Shown piece after piece: positions 15,945 to 25,204 of a stretch of 64,000 bases of DNA. The stretch is taken from NCBI RefSeq assembly GCF_003194625.1, contig NZ_QHKX01000001.1:248001-312000 (forward strand), given 5' to 3'. The position numbers were made by a program, and so were the translations under genes. Source of the DNA: Nocardioides solisilvae (GTDB lineage Bacteria > Actinomycetota > Actinomycetes > Propionibacteriales > Nocardioidaceae). How positions within the stretch are numbered: position 1 is the stretch's first letter; each line of letters opens with the position of its first letter. The notes below the pieces were generated by a model that saw only the letters and a program-made list of their open reading frames with translations, did not search any database and was not told the DNA's origin.

Positions 15945-16986
15945 GGACCTCCTTCCAGAAGTGGCAGGCGCTGGTGTGCTGGGCCGCGACGACGTAGTCG
16001 GGCGGCGGCGGGTCCTGCCGGCAGACGTCGCGGGCGTAGCGGCAGCGCGGGTTGAAGGCGCAGCCCGGCGGGATGTTGGTGAGCACGGGCGGGAGCCCGC
16101 CGATCACCGCCAGGTCCTGGCCCTTCTTGTCCAGGCGCGGGATCGACTCCAGCAGGCCCTTGGTGTAGGGGTGGGACGGCTTCGCGTAGATGTCCAGCAC
16201 GGGCGCGTGCTCGACCACCTTGCCGGCGTACATGACCGCGATCTGGTCGGCCACGTCGGCCACCACGCCCATGTCGTGGGTGATGAGGATCAGCGCCATG
16301 TTGCGCTCCTCGCGGATCTCCGCGAGGAGCTTCATGATCTGCGCCTGCACCGTCACGTCGAGCGCCGTGGTCGGCTCGTCGGCGATCAGCACCTCAGGGT
16401 CCAGCGCCAGCGCCATCGCGATCATCACGCGCTGCCGCATGCCGCCCGAGAACTGGTGCGGGTAGTCGGTCACCCGCTGCTTGGCGGCCGGGATCCTGAC
16501 CAGGTCGAGCATCTCGACCGCCTTGGCCTTGGCGTCCTTCCGGGACATGCCCTGGTGCACCCGGAACAGCTCGCCCAGCTGGTAGCCGACCGTGAACACC
16601 GGGTTCAGCGCGGAGAGCGCGTCCTGGAAGATCATGGAGATCTTCCGGGCGCGGTACTCCCGGCGCTCCGCCTCGGGCAGCGACAGCAGGTCGGTGCCCC
16701 GGTAGAGCACCTGGCCCCCGGTGATCGCGGCGGGCGGGGTCTCGAGGATCCCCATCACCGCCTGCGCGGTGACGCTCTTGCCGCAGCCGGACTCCCCCAG
16801 GATCGCCAGGGTCTCGCCGGCCTCCACGCGGAAGCTCACGCCGTTGACGACCTGGGCCACGCCCGCGCGGGTGCGGAACTCCACGTGCAGGTCCTTGACC
16901 TCCAGCGGCGGGGCCTCGCGCCCGGTGCGGGGGGTGCGCGGCGCCGAGCCCTCCTGGCTCAGCACCTCGGTGTTGGGATCAGACAT
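15931..16986 (-). CDS. Oligopeptide/dipeptide ABC transporter ATPase (OppD/DppD type)
   Basis: A 351-residue ATPase partner of the preceding gene. It shows Walker [11 protein letters not shown]-loop [12 protein letters not shown], signature [15 protein letters not shown], Walker [13 protein letters not shown] and switch LITHDMGVV. The C-terminal extension [14 protein letters not shown] carries the OppD/F cysteines. About 25 residues of polar N-terminus precede the domain. It starts about six bp after the DppC-like permease stop (16993) and overlaps the next ATPase, so the two ATPases are made in step. Substrate is inferred as peptides from the family; nickel or other ligands are possible in this class. 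Confidence 0.9.
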   Translation of the reverse strand: MSDPNTEVLSQEGSAPRTPRTGREAPPLEVKDLHVEFRTRAGVAQVVNGVSFRVEAGETLAILGESGCGKSVTAQAVMGILETPPAAITGGQVLYRGTDLLSLPEAERREYRARKISMIFQDALSALNPVFTVGYQLGELFRVHQGMSRKDAKAKAVEMLDLVRIPAAKQRVTDYPHQFSGGMRQRVMIAMALALDPEVLIADEPTTALDVTVQAQIMKLLAEIREERNMALILITHDMGVVADVADQIAVMYAGKVVEHAPVLDIYAKPSHPYTKGLLESIPRLDKKGQDLAVIGGLPPVLTNIPPGCAFNPRCRYARDVCRQDPPPPDYVVAAQHTSACHFWKEVREGE

Positions 16987-16992
16987 CGGCCC

Positions 16993-17937
16993 TCACTGGA
17001 GCTTCGGGTCGAGGGCGTCGCGAAGGGCGTCGCCCGCGAGGATGAACGAAAGGACGGTGCCGACCAGGAGCCCGACGGGGAAGAAGAGCAGCCACGGGTC
17101 GGTGTCGAAGTAGACCTGGTGCATGTTGATCATCACGCCCCACGACGCGGCCGGAGGCTGCAGGCCGACGCCGAGGTAGGTCAGCGTCGCCTCGGCGGCC
17201 ACGAAGCTGCCGAGCATGATCGTGGCGTAGACCAGGACCGGGGCGATGGTGTTGGGGAGGATGTGCCGGAACATGATCCGGCCGTTGGTCGCCCCCAGCG
17301 CCCGGGCGGCCTGCACGTAGTCCAGGTTCCGCGCCTCGATCACGCTGCCTCTCATGATCCGGGCGATCGTCGTCCACCCCAGCACGATGAGGGCCAGCGC
17401 GACCGTCCAGATGTTGCGCGCGCTCACCATCGCCAGCACCACCAACGCGCCCAGGAGGAACGGGAGCGACAGGAAGATGTCGGTGATGCGGGAGAGGATC
17501 GCGTCGAGCCAGCCGCCGAAGAACCCGGAGAGCAGGCCGATGGTCCCGCCGATCAGCACCACCGCGGCGGTCGCGACCAGCGCGATCGACAGCGACGGCC
17601 GCGCACCGTAGATGGCGTGCGCGTAGTAGTCGCAGCCCAGCAGGTTGTAGCCGAACGGGTGACCGTCGGTGGGTGGCTGCCGGGAGAGGCTGATCGAGCA
17701 GTCGAACGGGTCCTGGCGCGTCCACAGCTTCGGCGCCACGGCCATCGAGGTGACGACCAGCAGGTAGAGCAGGGAGAGCATGAAGACGGGGCTGCGGACC
17801 AGCCGCTTGCGCGCGTCCCCCCACAGGCTGCTCGGCTTGCCTGAGCCCGACGCCGCGACGGCGTCGTCGGCCCCGGCGCCCGCGTCGGGGGCGGTGGTGC
17901 CGGTGGCACCCGTGGTCATGGAGGACGGGTCAGTCAT
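16993..17937 (-). CDS. Oligopeptide/dipeptide ABC transporter permease (OppC/DppC type)
   Basis: A 314-residue inner-membrane permease. A 40-residue polar Ala/Gly/Asp N-terminus precedes the first membrane helix (VFMLSLLYLLVV), followed by an extracytoplasmic segment with CDYYAHAI and about five more helices. The EAA loop is seen in RALGATNGRIMFRHILPN. ATG 17937 overlaps the DppB stop by eight bases (ATGACTGA), indicating coupling. Length is usual for DppC. It forms the heterodimeric pore with the next gene. Confidence 0.9.
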   Translation of the reverse strand: MTDPSSMTTGATGTTAPDAGAGADDAVAASGSGKPSSLWGDARKRLVRSPVFMLSLLYLLVVTSMAVAPKLWTRQDPFDCSISLSRQPPTDGHPFGYNLLGCDYYAHAIYGARPSLSIALVATAAVVLIGGTIGLLSGFFGGWLDAILSRITDIFLSLPFLLGALVVLAMVSARNIWTVALALIVLGWTTIARIMRGSVIEARNLDYVQAARALGATNGRIMFRHILPNTIAPVLVYATIMLGSFVAAEATLTYLGVGLQPPAASWGVMINMHQVYFDTDPWLLFFPVGLLVGTVLSFILAGDALRDALDPKLQ

Positions 17938-18940
17938 AACGGATCCTCGGGTCGAGAACGGCGTACAGGATGTCGACCAGCAGGTTGACCACCAGGAAGA
18001 CCAGGACGAGGGCGGTCGTGATGCCCACGACCACCGACGGCTGCTGCTGGGCGATGGCGCGGAAGATCTCGCGCCCGATCCCCGGGACACCGAAGATGCC
18101 CTCGGTGACGACCGCGCCGCCCATCAGGGCGCCGAAGTCGATGCCGAGGTAGGTCACCACCGGGATGAGGGAGTTGCGGAGCGTGTGCACGCCGATGACC
18201 CGCTTCTCCGACAGGCCCTTGGCCCGGCCGGTGCGCACGTAGTCGGCGCGGACGTTCTCCAGGATGCTGGTGCGGGTCAGGCGCGCGGTCGTCGCCAGCG
18301 AGATCGAGCCCAGCACGAGGCCGGGGATGATGAGGCTGGCCCAGGGGTAGTCCGGTTTGTAGACCGGACTCATCAGACCGTAGGCGAACCAGTCGGGGAA
18401 GTTGCCGCTGGACCGTACCGAGTTCCCGACGTTGACCAGGAACATGTCGCGGACCAGGAAGCCCAGGACGAAGACCGGGACCGAGATCACGAGGACGGTG
18501 CTGATCTTCACGAGGTAGTCGACGAAGTTGCCCGACCGCAGACCGGCGAGCACACCGGCGGTGATGCCGACCAGGATCTCGAAGATGATCGCGATGATGA
18601 CGATCTTCACCGTGTAGGAGAGGCCGTCGGCGATGATGTCGGTGACCGGTCGGCGGGTGAAGTTCATGCCGAGGTCGAAGCGCAGGAAGATGTCGCTCAG
18701 ACGGTCGAAGTAGAGCCCGATGCACGGGTCGCCGACCCGCTCGAGGCACTTGTCGCCCAGGCCGAGCGACTCCGACATGGCTTGGAGCTGGGCCTCGCTC
18801 GGGCGTCGGTCGCCGAAGATGGCGCGCGCCGGGTTGCCGGTCATCTGGATGCCCAGCGAGGTCAGGTAGTGCAGAAGAAAGATGGCGCCCAGGACAGTGG
18901 GGATGAACTGGAGCAGGCGCCGTACGACGTAGCGTCCCAC
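17930..18940 (-). CDS. Oligopeptide/dipeptide ABC transporter permease (OppB/DppB type)
   Basis: A 336-residue permease starting with the family-typical GRYVVRRLLQFIPTV helix. Further helices are near residues 105-130, 140-165, 200-220, 260-285 and 300-325. The EAA loop is in RAKGLSEKRVIGVHTLRN. The GTG at 18940 has AGGAGG six nt upstream. That ribosome site is half of the near-perfect dyad CCTCCT-C-AGGAGG (18948-18960), which could fold and dampen initiation. A strong hairpin separates it from the binding-protein gene. Confidence 0.9.
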   Translation of the reverse strand: MGRYVVRRLLQFIPTVLGAIFLLHYLTSLGIQMTGNPARAIFGDRRPSEAQLQAMSESLGLGDKCLERVGDPCIGLYFDRLSDIFLRFDLGMNFTRRPVTDIIADGLSYTVKIVIIAIIFEILVGITAGVLAGLRSGNFVDYLVKISTVLVISVPVFVLGFLVRDMFLVNVGNSVRSSGNFPDWFAYGLMSPVYKPDYPWASLIIPGLVLGSISLATTARLTRTSILENVRADYVRTGRAKGLSEKRVIGVHTLRNSLIPVVTYLGIDFGALMGGAVVTEGIFGVPGIGREIFRAIAQQQPSVVVGITTALVLVFLVVNLLVDILYAVLDPRIRYD

Positions 18941-18970
18941 GCGGGGTCCTCCTGAGGAGGCCGACCCGAG

Positions 18971-19005
18971 ACGGCGGCGACCTCCGGGTGGGAGGCCGCC
19001 GCCGT
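18971..19005 (-). terminator. Intercistronic hairpin between binding-protein and permease genes
   Basis: A 15-bp stem (18971-18985 pairing 18991-19005) with a five-base loop. On the minus-strand RNA every position pairs, one of them as G-U. It has no U-run. In this position, just after the binding-protein stop, such hairpins usually protect the upstream mRNA or partly terminate, giving excess binding protein over membrane subunits. Confidence 0.6.
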
Positions 19006-19032
19006 CAGGGCCGGCGTGTTGGTGCGGACTTG

Positions 19033-20643
19033 CTAGTTCATCGAGATCTGGCCGTAGTCCACGTCCGTGATCGGGTTGTGAACCATCTCAGCCACGTTCT
19101 CGCTCCAGACGACGGTGGTCAAGCCCCACCACATCGGGATGACGGGCATGTCCTCGACGAGGATGTCCTCGGCCTGCTGGTAGAACGGGATCGCGTCCTC
19201 GAGCGAGTCGGCGGAGTCGCCGTCCTTGATCAGCTGGTCGAACTCGTCGTTGGCGTAGCCGGAGTTGTTGCTCGGCGCGCCGGTCGTGTACAGCGGAGCC
19301 AGGTAGGTCTCCATCACCGGGTAGTCCGGGCCCCAGCCGAGGCGGTACGGGCCGGTGAACTCCTGGTTGTCGGCGATCTCGAGGTACTGGCCGAAGTCGC
19401 TCACGTCGACCTTCAGCTTGTAGTCGATGCCGAACGCGCTCTTCCAGCCGTCACCGACGGCCTGCAGCCACTCCTCGTGACCCGCACCACCGTTGGCCCA
19501 CAGCTCCACCGGGCCCTCGAGGCCGTCGGTGGACTCGTAGAGCTCCTTGGCCGCGTCGAGGTCGTACTCGCAGGCCTCGCAGATGCCCTCGCGGGCGCCG
19601 TCGAAGTTGGGCGCCACGAAGCCGGTCGCCGGCGACAGGGAGCCGTCGAAGATGGCGTCGATGATCGCCTGGCGGTCGATCGCCATGGAGAGCGCCTTGC
19701 GCAGGTCGGGGTCCTGGAAGCGGTCGTCGTAGTTCGGGAGGCCCAGGTAGGTGAAGCTGGAGCTGGGCTCCTTGAGGAGACGGTCACCGACGGTGCTCTC
19801 GAGCTCACCGATCTTGTTCGGCGGCACGGTGTACATGACGTCGAGCTCGCCGCCCTCGAACGCCGCGTAGGCGGCGTCGACGTCGTCGAAGATCCGGTAG
19901 GTCAGGCTGTCGGGCTTGCCGGTGTCCTCACCCGCGTAGTCCTCGTTGCGGACCAGCTTGATCTGGACGTTGTTCTCCCACTCGCCCTCGATCTTGTAGG
20001 GACCGTTGCCGATGGGGGTCTTGTTGCAGGCGTCGAAGTCGTCGATGCACTCCTGGGCCATCGGGAAGAACCCGGAGTAGCCGAGGACGGACTCGAAGCC
20101 GGAGAACGGCTGGGTCAGCTCGATGGTGAAGGTGAGGTCGTCGACCTTCTTCAGGCCGGAGAAGGTGGCGTTCTTCTTCACGCCCTCCTTCTGCAGGTCC
20201 TCGAAGCCGGCGATGCGGCCCATGAAGTAGGAGTTGTTCTGGGAGTTCGCCAGGTTGCCGGTGTAGTTCCAGGCGCGCAGGAAGGCGTCGGCGTCCACGG
20301 GCTCACCGTTGGTGAACGTGTAGCCGTCCTTCAGCGTGACGGTCCAGGTCTGGTTGTCCTCGGTCTCGATCGACTCGGCGATGTCCAGCTCCGGGGCACC
20401 CTCCTGGTTGTACTTCACCAGGCCGCGGTAGAGCTGACGGATCACCAGGATCGAGGGCTCGTCGTCTCCGGCGCTGGGCACCAGGAACGCGGGCTCGGAG
20501 CTGTAGATCCGCAGGTCGCCGCCGGCGGAGCCGCCGTCGGAGCCACCGGATCCCTCGTCGGAGTCAGACCCGCCGCAGGCGGCGGTGAGCATGCCCAGCG
20601 CGGCGACGGTCGCCGCCAGCTTCACCCTTGCTGTCCTTCGCAT
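19033..20643 (-). CDS. Peptide ABC transporter substrate-binding lipoprotein (family 5)
   Basis: A 536-residue extracytoplasmic receptor (DppA/OppA type) heading the transporter operon. Lipobox LTAAC (Cys near residue 23) is followed by a Gly/Ser/Asp linker. The SBP_bac_5 domain shows NQTWTVTLKDGYTFTNGEPV near residue 100, a family hallmark, and LRKALSMAIDRQAI near residue 300. ATG 20643 has GGAGGA five nt upstream. The open frame continues upstream, but that part is antisense and leader. The 5' leader holds short hairpins (20663-20677 and 20686-20699). It scavenges extracellular peptides; exact ligand size unknown. Confidence 0.92.
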   Translation of the reverse strand: MRRTARVKLAATVAALGMLTAACGGSDSDEGSGGSDGGSAGGDLRIYSSEPAFLVPSAGDDEPSILVIRQLYRGLVKYNQEGAPELDIAESIETEDNQTWTVTLKDGYTFTNGEPVDADAFLRAWNYTGNLANSQNNSYFMGRIAGFEDLQKEGVKKNATFSGLKKVDDLTFTIELTQPFSGFESVLGYSGFFPMAQECIDDFDACNKTPIGNGPYKIEGEWENNVQIKLVRNEDYAGEDTGKPDSLTYRIFDDVDAAYAAFEGGELDVMYTVPPNKIGELESTVGDRLLKEPSSSFTYLGLPNYDDRFQDPDLRKALSMAIDRQAIIDAIFDGSLSPATGFVAPNFDGAREGICEACEYDLDAAKELYESTDGLEGPVELWANGGAGHEEWLQAVGDGWKSAFGIDYKLKVDVSDFGQYLEIADNQEFTGPYRLGWGPDYPVMETYLAPLYTTGAPSNNSGYANDEFDQLIKDGDSADSLEDAIPFYQQAEDILVEDMPVIPMWWGLTTVVWSENVAEMVHNPITDVDYGQISMN

Positions 20644-20776
20644 AAATGTCCTCCATCTAGAACGCCGACCACCGGCGCACGGACAGGACGAGTTCGTCCC
20701 GGCCGTCACCGTGTCACCGATCAGCAGAAAAGACGAGAGGGTGTTATCGAGTTGTGACAGCACCGATGCAGCCGCG

Positions 20777-22306
20777 TCACGCCGGGCTGGCGCTCCTGTC
20801 CGCGCCGTCGACCTCCAGGCCGGTGCCCTCGGCCGCCTTGCCGATCGACCGCTTGATGAGGGACTCGAGATCGAGGCCCGTCGAGGTCTTGAGCATGTTG
20901 AGGGTCTGCACCACGTTGTCGTTGACCTGGCGCGGCAGGGCGCCGGCACCCTCCGTGGAGACCACCGTGAGCTGGTCGATGGCCGCCATCGGGGCCGCCA
21001 CCTCGCGGGCGATCTGCGGCAGCACCTCGATCAGCATCTGCAGCACGGCGGCGTCGTTGTAGTGGGCGAACGCCTCGGCGCGCTTGTCCATCGCCTCCGC
21101 CTCGGCCTGGCCGACGGCGAGGGTGGCGGCCGCCGTGGCCTCGCCCTCGGCCCGGGTGGCCTCGGCCTCCGCGATGCGGCGGGCCTTCTCGGCCTCACCG
21201 CGCCGGGCCCCCTCGACCGCCTCGGCCTCGGCGAGCGCCGTACGCCGCGACTTCTCGGCCTCACCGCTGAGCCGGGCCTTCTCCGCCTCGGCCTGGGCGG
21301 CGGCGATGGTGGCCGCCTTGCGCGCCTCGGCGGCCGCGATCTCGGCCGTGCGCTGGGCCTCGGCCTCCTGCTCGACCTTGTAGCGGGCGGCGTCGGCCGG
21401 CTTGCGGACCTCGGTCTCGAGGTTGCGCTCGGTCAGCGCCGCCTGCCGGACGGCGACCTTCTCCTGCTCGGTGAGGATCGCCTGGTCGCGGTCGGCCTGG
21501 GCCAGCGGGCCGGCCGCCGCCGCGGTCGCCGCCGCCGCGTCGGTCTCGGCCTTGATCTCGGCCTGCTTGAGCGCGAGGGTCCGCTGCGCCACCGCGATCT
21601 CCTGCTCGGCGGCGATCTGCGCCTGCTCGGCGGCCTGGCGGGCGTTCGCCTCGGCGATCCGGGCCTGCTGGCTCAGCCGGGCGGCCTCGGGGCGGCCGAG
21701 GTCGGCGAGGTAGGTGCCGTCGTCGGTGACGTCCTGGATCTGGAAGGTGTCGAGGATCAGGCCCTGGCCGGTCAGCGAGTTCTCCGACTCGTCGGCGACC
21801 CGCTGCGCGAAGGCCGCGCGGTCGCGGATGATCTGCTCGACGGTCAGGCCGCCGACGATCGAGCGCAGGGCGCCGGCGAGCACCTCCTGGGTGAACGACT
21901 CGATCTCGTCCTGCTGCGCGAGGAACCGCTGGGCCGCGAGCCGGATCTGGTCGGCGTTGCCGCCGACCTTGACGATCGCCACGCCCTCGACGTTGAGCTT
22001 GATGCCCTGGCCGGAGACGGCGCCGCGGATCTGCACCGAGATCCGCCGGGAGGAGAGGTCGAGGGTCGCGAGCTTCTGCACGAACGGGATGACGAACACA
22101 CCGCCGCCGAGGACGACCTTCTGACCCGACAGGTCGGTGCTCAGCGCGCCGGTCTCGGGGTTGAGCACCGCCTTGCCCTTGCGGCCGGTGACGATGAAGG
22201 CCTGGTTGGGGCCGGCGACCTTGTAGCGGCTCGTGACCAGCAGCACGAGCAGCACCACGAGGACGACGAGGCCGCCGATCGCGACGACGGGGGTGGACAG
22301 GTCCAT
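20777..22306 (-). CDS. Flotillin-like SPFH-domain membrane protein
   Basis: A 509-residue membrane-scaffold protein. One N-terminal helix (VVAIGGLVVLVVLLVLLVTS, residues 7-26) is followed by an SPFH/band-7 domain (about 30-210). A long Ala/Glu/Arg-rich coiled coil runs from about 215 to 420, with repeated AEAxA patterns, then a short C-terminal domain. This is flotillin/FloT architecture, which assembles into functional membrane microdomains. It starts 10 bp after the NfeD-like gene's stop, the classic NfeD-flotillin operon. Confidence 0.9.
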   Translation of the reverse strand: MDLSTPVVAIGGLVVLVVLLVLLVTSRYKVAGPNQAFIVTGRKGKAVLNPETGALSTDLSGQKVVLGGGVFVIPFVQKLATLDLSSRRISVQIRGAVSGQGIKLNVEGVAIVKVGGNADQIRLAAQRFLAQQDEIESFTQEVLAGALRSIVGGLTVEQIIRDRAAFAQRVADESENSLTGQGLILDTFQIQDVTDDGTYLADLGRPEAARLSQQARIAEANARQAAEQAQIAAEQEIAVAQRTLALKQAEIKAETDAAAATAAAAGPLAQADRDQAILTEQEKVAVRQAALTERNLETEVRKPADAARYKVEQEAEAQRTAEIAAAEARKAATIAAAQAEAEKARLSGEAEKSRRTALAEAEAVEGARRGEAEKARRIAEAEATRAEGEATAAATLAVGQAEAEAMDKRAEAFAHYNDAAVLQMLIEVLPQIAREVAAPMAAIDQLTVVSTEGAGALPRQVNDNVVQTLNMLKTSTGLDLESLIKRSIGKAAEGTGLEVDGADRSASPA

Positions 22307-22316
22307 GGCGTTCTCC

Positions 22317-22817
22317 TCAGGTGAGCTCTGGCCAGACGGGTGCGACGGTGACGGCGGTGGGCGACAGGACGCCCGTGACGTGGACGGGGGTGCCGGGCTC
22401 GATCGGGTGGTCGGCCCGGGCGTTGAGCCGCAGGACGTGCCCGCCGACGAGGACGTCGACGACGCCGAAGCCGCCCTCGGGGACGGGGGTGACGACCTTG
22501 CCGTCGCGCCCGACGGTGTCGTCGATGCCGGGCGTCGCGTCGCTGCTGCCGTCGGCCAGCAGGCGGGTGAGCCACCACGCGAACCACGCGAAGGCGACCC
22601 CCGTCACGGCGCCCACCGGGAGCGCCAGGACGGTCCCGAGCGCCGGCTGCGCGGCGGCCGCGCCGAAACCGGTGGCGGCCACGAAGGCCCCGATCACGGC
22701 GCTGGAGAAGACGTCACCGGTCAGGGCGTCGAAGGCCCCGTCGAAGAGGTCGCCCACGACCAGCGAGACCAGGAGCAGGGCGAGGCCGACGACACCGATC
22801 ACCAGGAACGTCGTCAC
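22317..22817 (-). CDS. NfeD-like membrane protein
   Basis: A 166-residue protein: hydrophobic segments near residues 3-22, 40-60 and 65-88, then a small beta-barrel C-terminal domain (GRDGKVVTPVPEGGFG to SPTAVTVAPVWPEL), an OB-fold typical of NfeD partners of flotillins. GTG 22817 has GGGGAG seven nt upstream. It is first in a two-gene unit with the flotillin. The pair is thought to control membrane organisation. The long open frame upstream of 22817 is antisense to the lysophospholipase-like gene and is not counted. Confidence 0.75.
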   Translation of the reverse strand: MTTFLVIGVVGLALLLVSLVVGDLFDGAFDALTGDVFSSAVIGAFVAATGFGAAAAQPALGTVLALPVGAVTGVAFAWFAWWLTRLLADGSSDATPGIDDTVGRDGKVVTPVPEGGFGVVDVLVGGHVLRLNARADHPIEPGTPVHVTGVLSPTAVTVAPVWPELT

Positions 22818-22901
22818 GTCGTGTCTCCCCCACCCCACCGCCCCCTGCGGCGGCCCTAGCATGGCACGTGCCGCCGACGGCGCGGCACGACGGGAGGAAC
22901 C

Positions 22902-23945
22902 ATGGGACCCCAGCGGCAGTCCGACCAGTGGCAGCCCGACCTGCTCGGCGAGGGCTACGAGCAGCTCCGCCTCGACCTGGGCGAGGACCCCGACGGCCAG
23001 GGCGCGATCGAGGCCGTCCTGGTGCGGCGCAACGTGCGCGAGGGCGAGCGCGTCGACGGCGCGGTGCTCTACGTGCACGGCTTCTCCGACTACTTCTTCC
23101 AGACCGGGCTCGCGGACTTCTTCGCCGCCCGCGGCCTGGCCTTCTTCGGCCTCGACCTGCGCAAGTCGGGTCGGGCCCGCAAGCCGCACCAGACCGCGCA
23201 CTTCGCCACCGACCTGGTCCACTACGACGAGGAGCTCGAGCTCTCGCTGCAGCAGGTCTCCGCGGCGGCCGGCGGCGGACCGGTCGTCGTGGTCGCGCAC
23301 TCCACGGGCGGGCTGATCACCCCGCTCTGGCTCGACCGCCGGCGCCGCCGGGACGCCGTCGCGCCGGTCGCCGGCCTCGTGCTCAACAGCCCCTGGTTCG
23401 ACCTGCAGGGCGGCAGGACCCCGCGCGCCAACGCCTTCCTGCGTGGTCCGGTGAGCCGGGTCGTGCGCGGCCTCGCCCGGGTCCGTCCGCACCAGGCGCT
23501 CAACCTCGGCGTCAGCTCGGCGTACGGCGACTCCCTGCACGTCACCGGCGGCGGGCAGGGCGAGTGGGAGTACGACGTCGCGATGAAGCCGATGGAGGGC
23601 GACCTCGTGACCGTGGGGTGGCTCGCCGCGGTCCGCCGCGGCCAGGCCCGGCTGCACCGGGGGCTCGACGTCGGGGTGCCTGCGCTCGTGCTGCGCTCCG
23701 ACAAGACGCTGCTGGCGCGCCGGTGGAGCGAGGAGTGCGACCGCGCCGACGTCGTCCTCGACGTCCACCAGATCCAGAAGTGGTCCGGCTGCCTGGGCAA
23801 CGAGACGACCGTCGTCCCGGTGCCCGACGCCCGCCACGACGTCTTCCTGTCGATCCCTGCGGCCCGCGAGCGGGCCTACCAGGTCGTGGACCGGTGGCTG
23901 GCCGCCCACGCGCTCGGGGAAGGTGCTGACGCCGGGGCGCGTTGA
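22902..23945 (+). CDS. Alpha/beta hydrolase, lysophospholipase-like
   Basis: A 347-residue monoacylglycerol-lipase/lysophospholipase-type hydrolase (Hydrolase_4). It shows VLYVHGFSDYFFQ near residue 53 (oxyanion region), the nucleophile elbow VAHSTGG near residue 130 and a catalytic His candidate in DARHDVFLS near residue 310. No signal peptide, so cytoplasmic. ATG 22902 has GGGAGGAA just upstream. The luciferase-like gene begins six bp after its stop, so they form an operon. Physiological lipid unknown. Confidence 0.85.
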   Translation: MGPQRQSDQWQPDLLGEGYEQLRLDLGEDPDGQGAIEAVLVRRNVREGERVDGAVLYVHGFSDYFFQTGLADFFAARGLAFFGLDLRKSGRARKPHQTAHFATDLVHYDEELELSLQQVSAAAGGGPVVVVAHSTGGLITPLWLDRRRRRDAVAPVAGLVLNSPWFDLQGGRTPRANAFLRGPVSRVVRGLARVRPHQALNLGVSSAYGDSLHVTGGGQGEWEYDVAMKPMEGDLVTVGWLAAVRRGQARLHRGLDVGVPALVLRSDKTLLARRWSEECDRADVVLDVHQIQKWSGCLGNETTVVPVPDARHDVFLSIPAARERAYQVVDRWLAAHALGEGADAGAR

Positions 23946-23951
23946 CCGCGG

Positions 23952-24920
23952 GTGAGGTTCTCCCTGCTCGACCGCTCCCGCACCCGCGCCGGTCACCCGG
24001 ACGCGGCCGCGCTGACCCGCACCGTCGGGCGGGCCGTGGCCGCCGAGCGGCTCGGCTACGACCGGTTCTGGGTGGCCGAGCACCACGCCGTGCCCGGGAT
24101 CGCCTCGGGCTCCCCCGCGGTCCTGCTGGCCGCCGTCGGGGCGCGGACCTCCTCGATCCGGATCGGCTCCGGCGGCGTGATGCTGCCCCAGCACCGGCCC
24201 CTGCTGGTCGCCGAGCAGTTCCTCGTGCTCGCCGCCCTCCACCCCGGGCGGGTCGACCTGGGGGTCGGCCGCTCCCTCGGGTTCACCGCGCCGGTGCGCC
24301 GGGCGCTCGGCCGGTCGGCCGAGGAGCCCGACACCTTCGCCGAGGACGTCACCGAGCTGCGCGCCTTCCTCGAGCGCACGGCCCCGGTGACCGCCCGCCC
24401 CGTCGTCGAGGCGGGGCCGCCCCTCTTCGTCCTCGCCACCGGCCGGGGGCTCGCGGTCGCCGCCGGGCTCGGGCTCCCCGCCGTGGTCGGCGGGCCCGTG
24501 CTTGACCGGCCCGACGTGGGCGACCTGCTGGCGGCGTACCGACGCGACTTCCGCCCGCACGAGGGCAGCCGTCCGCAGGTCATCGCCTCGCTCGACGTGC
24601 TGGTGGCGGACACCGACGCGGAGGCCCGCGAGCTCGCCCTGCCCGAGGTCTGGGCGATGGCCGACTCGCGCCGCACCGGCTCCTTCGGCCCGCTCGAGCC
24701 GGTGGCGACGGTCCGCGAGCGGCTCGGCACCGACCGGCTCGCCGACCGGGTCGAGCAGGCGCTGGACCGGGTCACCGCCGGCTCGCCGGAGACCGTGCGC
24801 CGCCGCCTGGAGGCGCTCGTGGAGCGGACCGGGGCGGACGAGCTCCTCGTGTCGGGCTCGACGTACGACGGCGACGCGCTCGCCGCCTCCGACGCCGAGG
24901 TCGCGCGGCTGCTCTCCTGA
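23952..24920 (+). CDS. Luciferase-like (LLM) flavin-dependent oxidoreductase
   Basis: A 322-residue TIM-barrel FMN or F420-dependent monooxygenase-type enzyme. Family motifs are RFWVAEHHAVPGIASGSP (near residue 36), IRIGSGGVMLPQHRPL (near residue 75) and HPGRVDLGVGRS (near residue 99). Actinobacterial LLM proteins often use F420, but FMN is possible. The GTG at 23952 is used since it opens the conserved RFSLLDRS strand. It lies six bp after the hydrolase stop. Substrate unknown. Confidence 0.85.
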   Translation: MRFSLLDRSRTRAGHPDAAALTRTVGRAVAAERLGYDRFWVAEHHAVPGIASGSPAVLLAAVGARTSSIRIGSGGVMLPQHRPLLVAEQFLVLAALHPGRVDLGVGRSLGFTAPVRRALGRSAEEPDTFAEDVTELRAFLERTAPVTARPVVEAGPPLFVLATGRGLAVAAGLGLPAVVGGPVLDRPDVGDLLAAYRRDFRPHEGSRPQVIASLDVLVADTDAEARELALPEVWAMADSRRTGSFGPLEPVATVRERLGTDRLADRVEQALDRVTAGSPETVRRRLEALVERTGADELLVSGSTYDGDALAASDAEVARLLS

Positions 24921-24951
24921 GGCGCCGGGCTGACGGCGGACGACCCGACGA

Positions 24952-25158
24952 TCAGACGGACCGGGAGCTGCGCTGCTTCCTGAATCCCGCCAGGAGGAAG
25001 AAGACGGCCATGAAGGTTCCGTACACGACGAGGAAGAGGCTGGTGACCTCCACGTCGATCAGCCGGCTCACGAGGGCGAAGGCCAGGCTGGCGACGACGC
25101 CACCCGCCAGGCTGGAGAGGACGACGCCCCACGACGAGCTCCCGTCCCGCACCCTCAT
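24952..25158 (-). CDS. Small two-helix membrane protein
   Basis: A 68-residue protein with two hydrophobic helices (about 11-32 and 38-58) and a basic C-terminal tail (GFRKQRSSRS), probably cytoplasmic. ATG 25158 follows TACCCT by six nt without a ribosome site, again the leaderless pattern. The frame continues upstream, but without a plausible start signal. No family recognised. Confidence 0.55.
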   Translation of the reverse strand: MRVRDGSSSWGVVLSSLAGGVVASLAFALVSRLIDVEVTSLFLVVYGTFMAVFFLLAGFRKQRSSRSV

Positions 25159-25164
25159 CGCCAC

Positions 25165-25170
25165 AGGGTA
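25165..25170 (-). promoter_or_regulatory. Candidate -10 of leaderless small membrane gene
   Basis: TACCCT on the minus strand lies six nt upstream of the ATG at 25158 with no Shine-Dalgarno between them. Confidence 0.35.
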
Positions 25171-25204
25171 TCGACACGGGTGGCGGCACCGGGTCCACGG
25201 CCGG

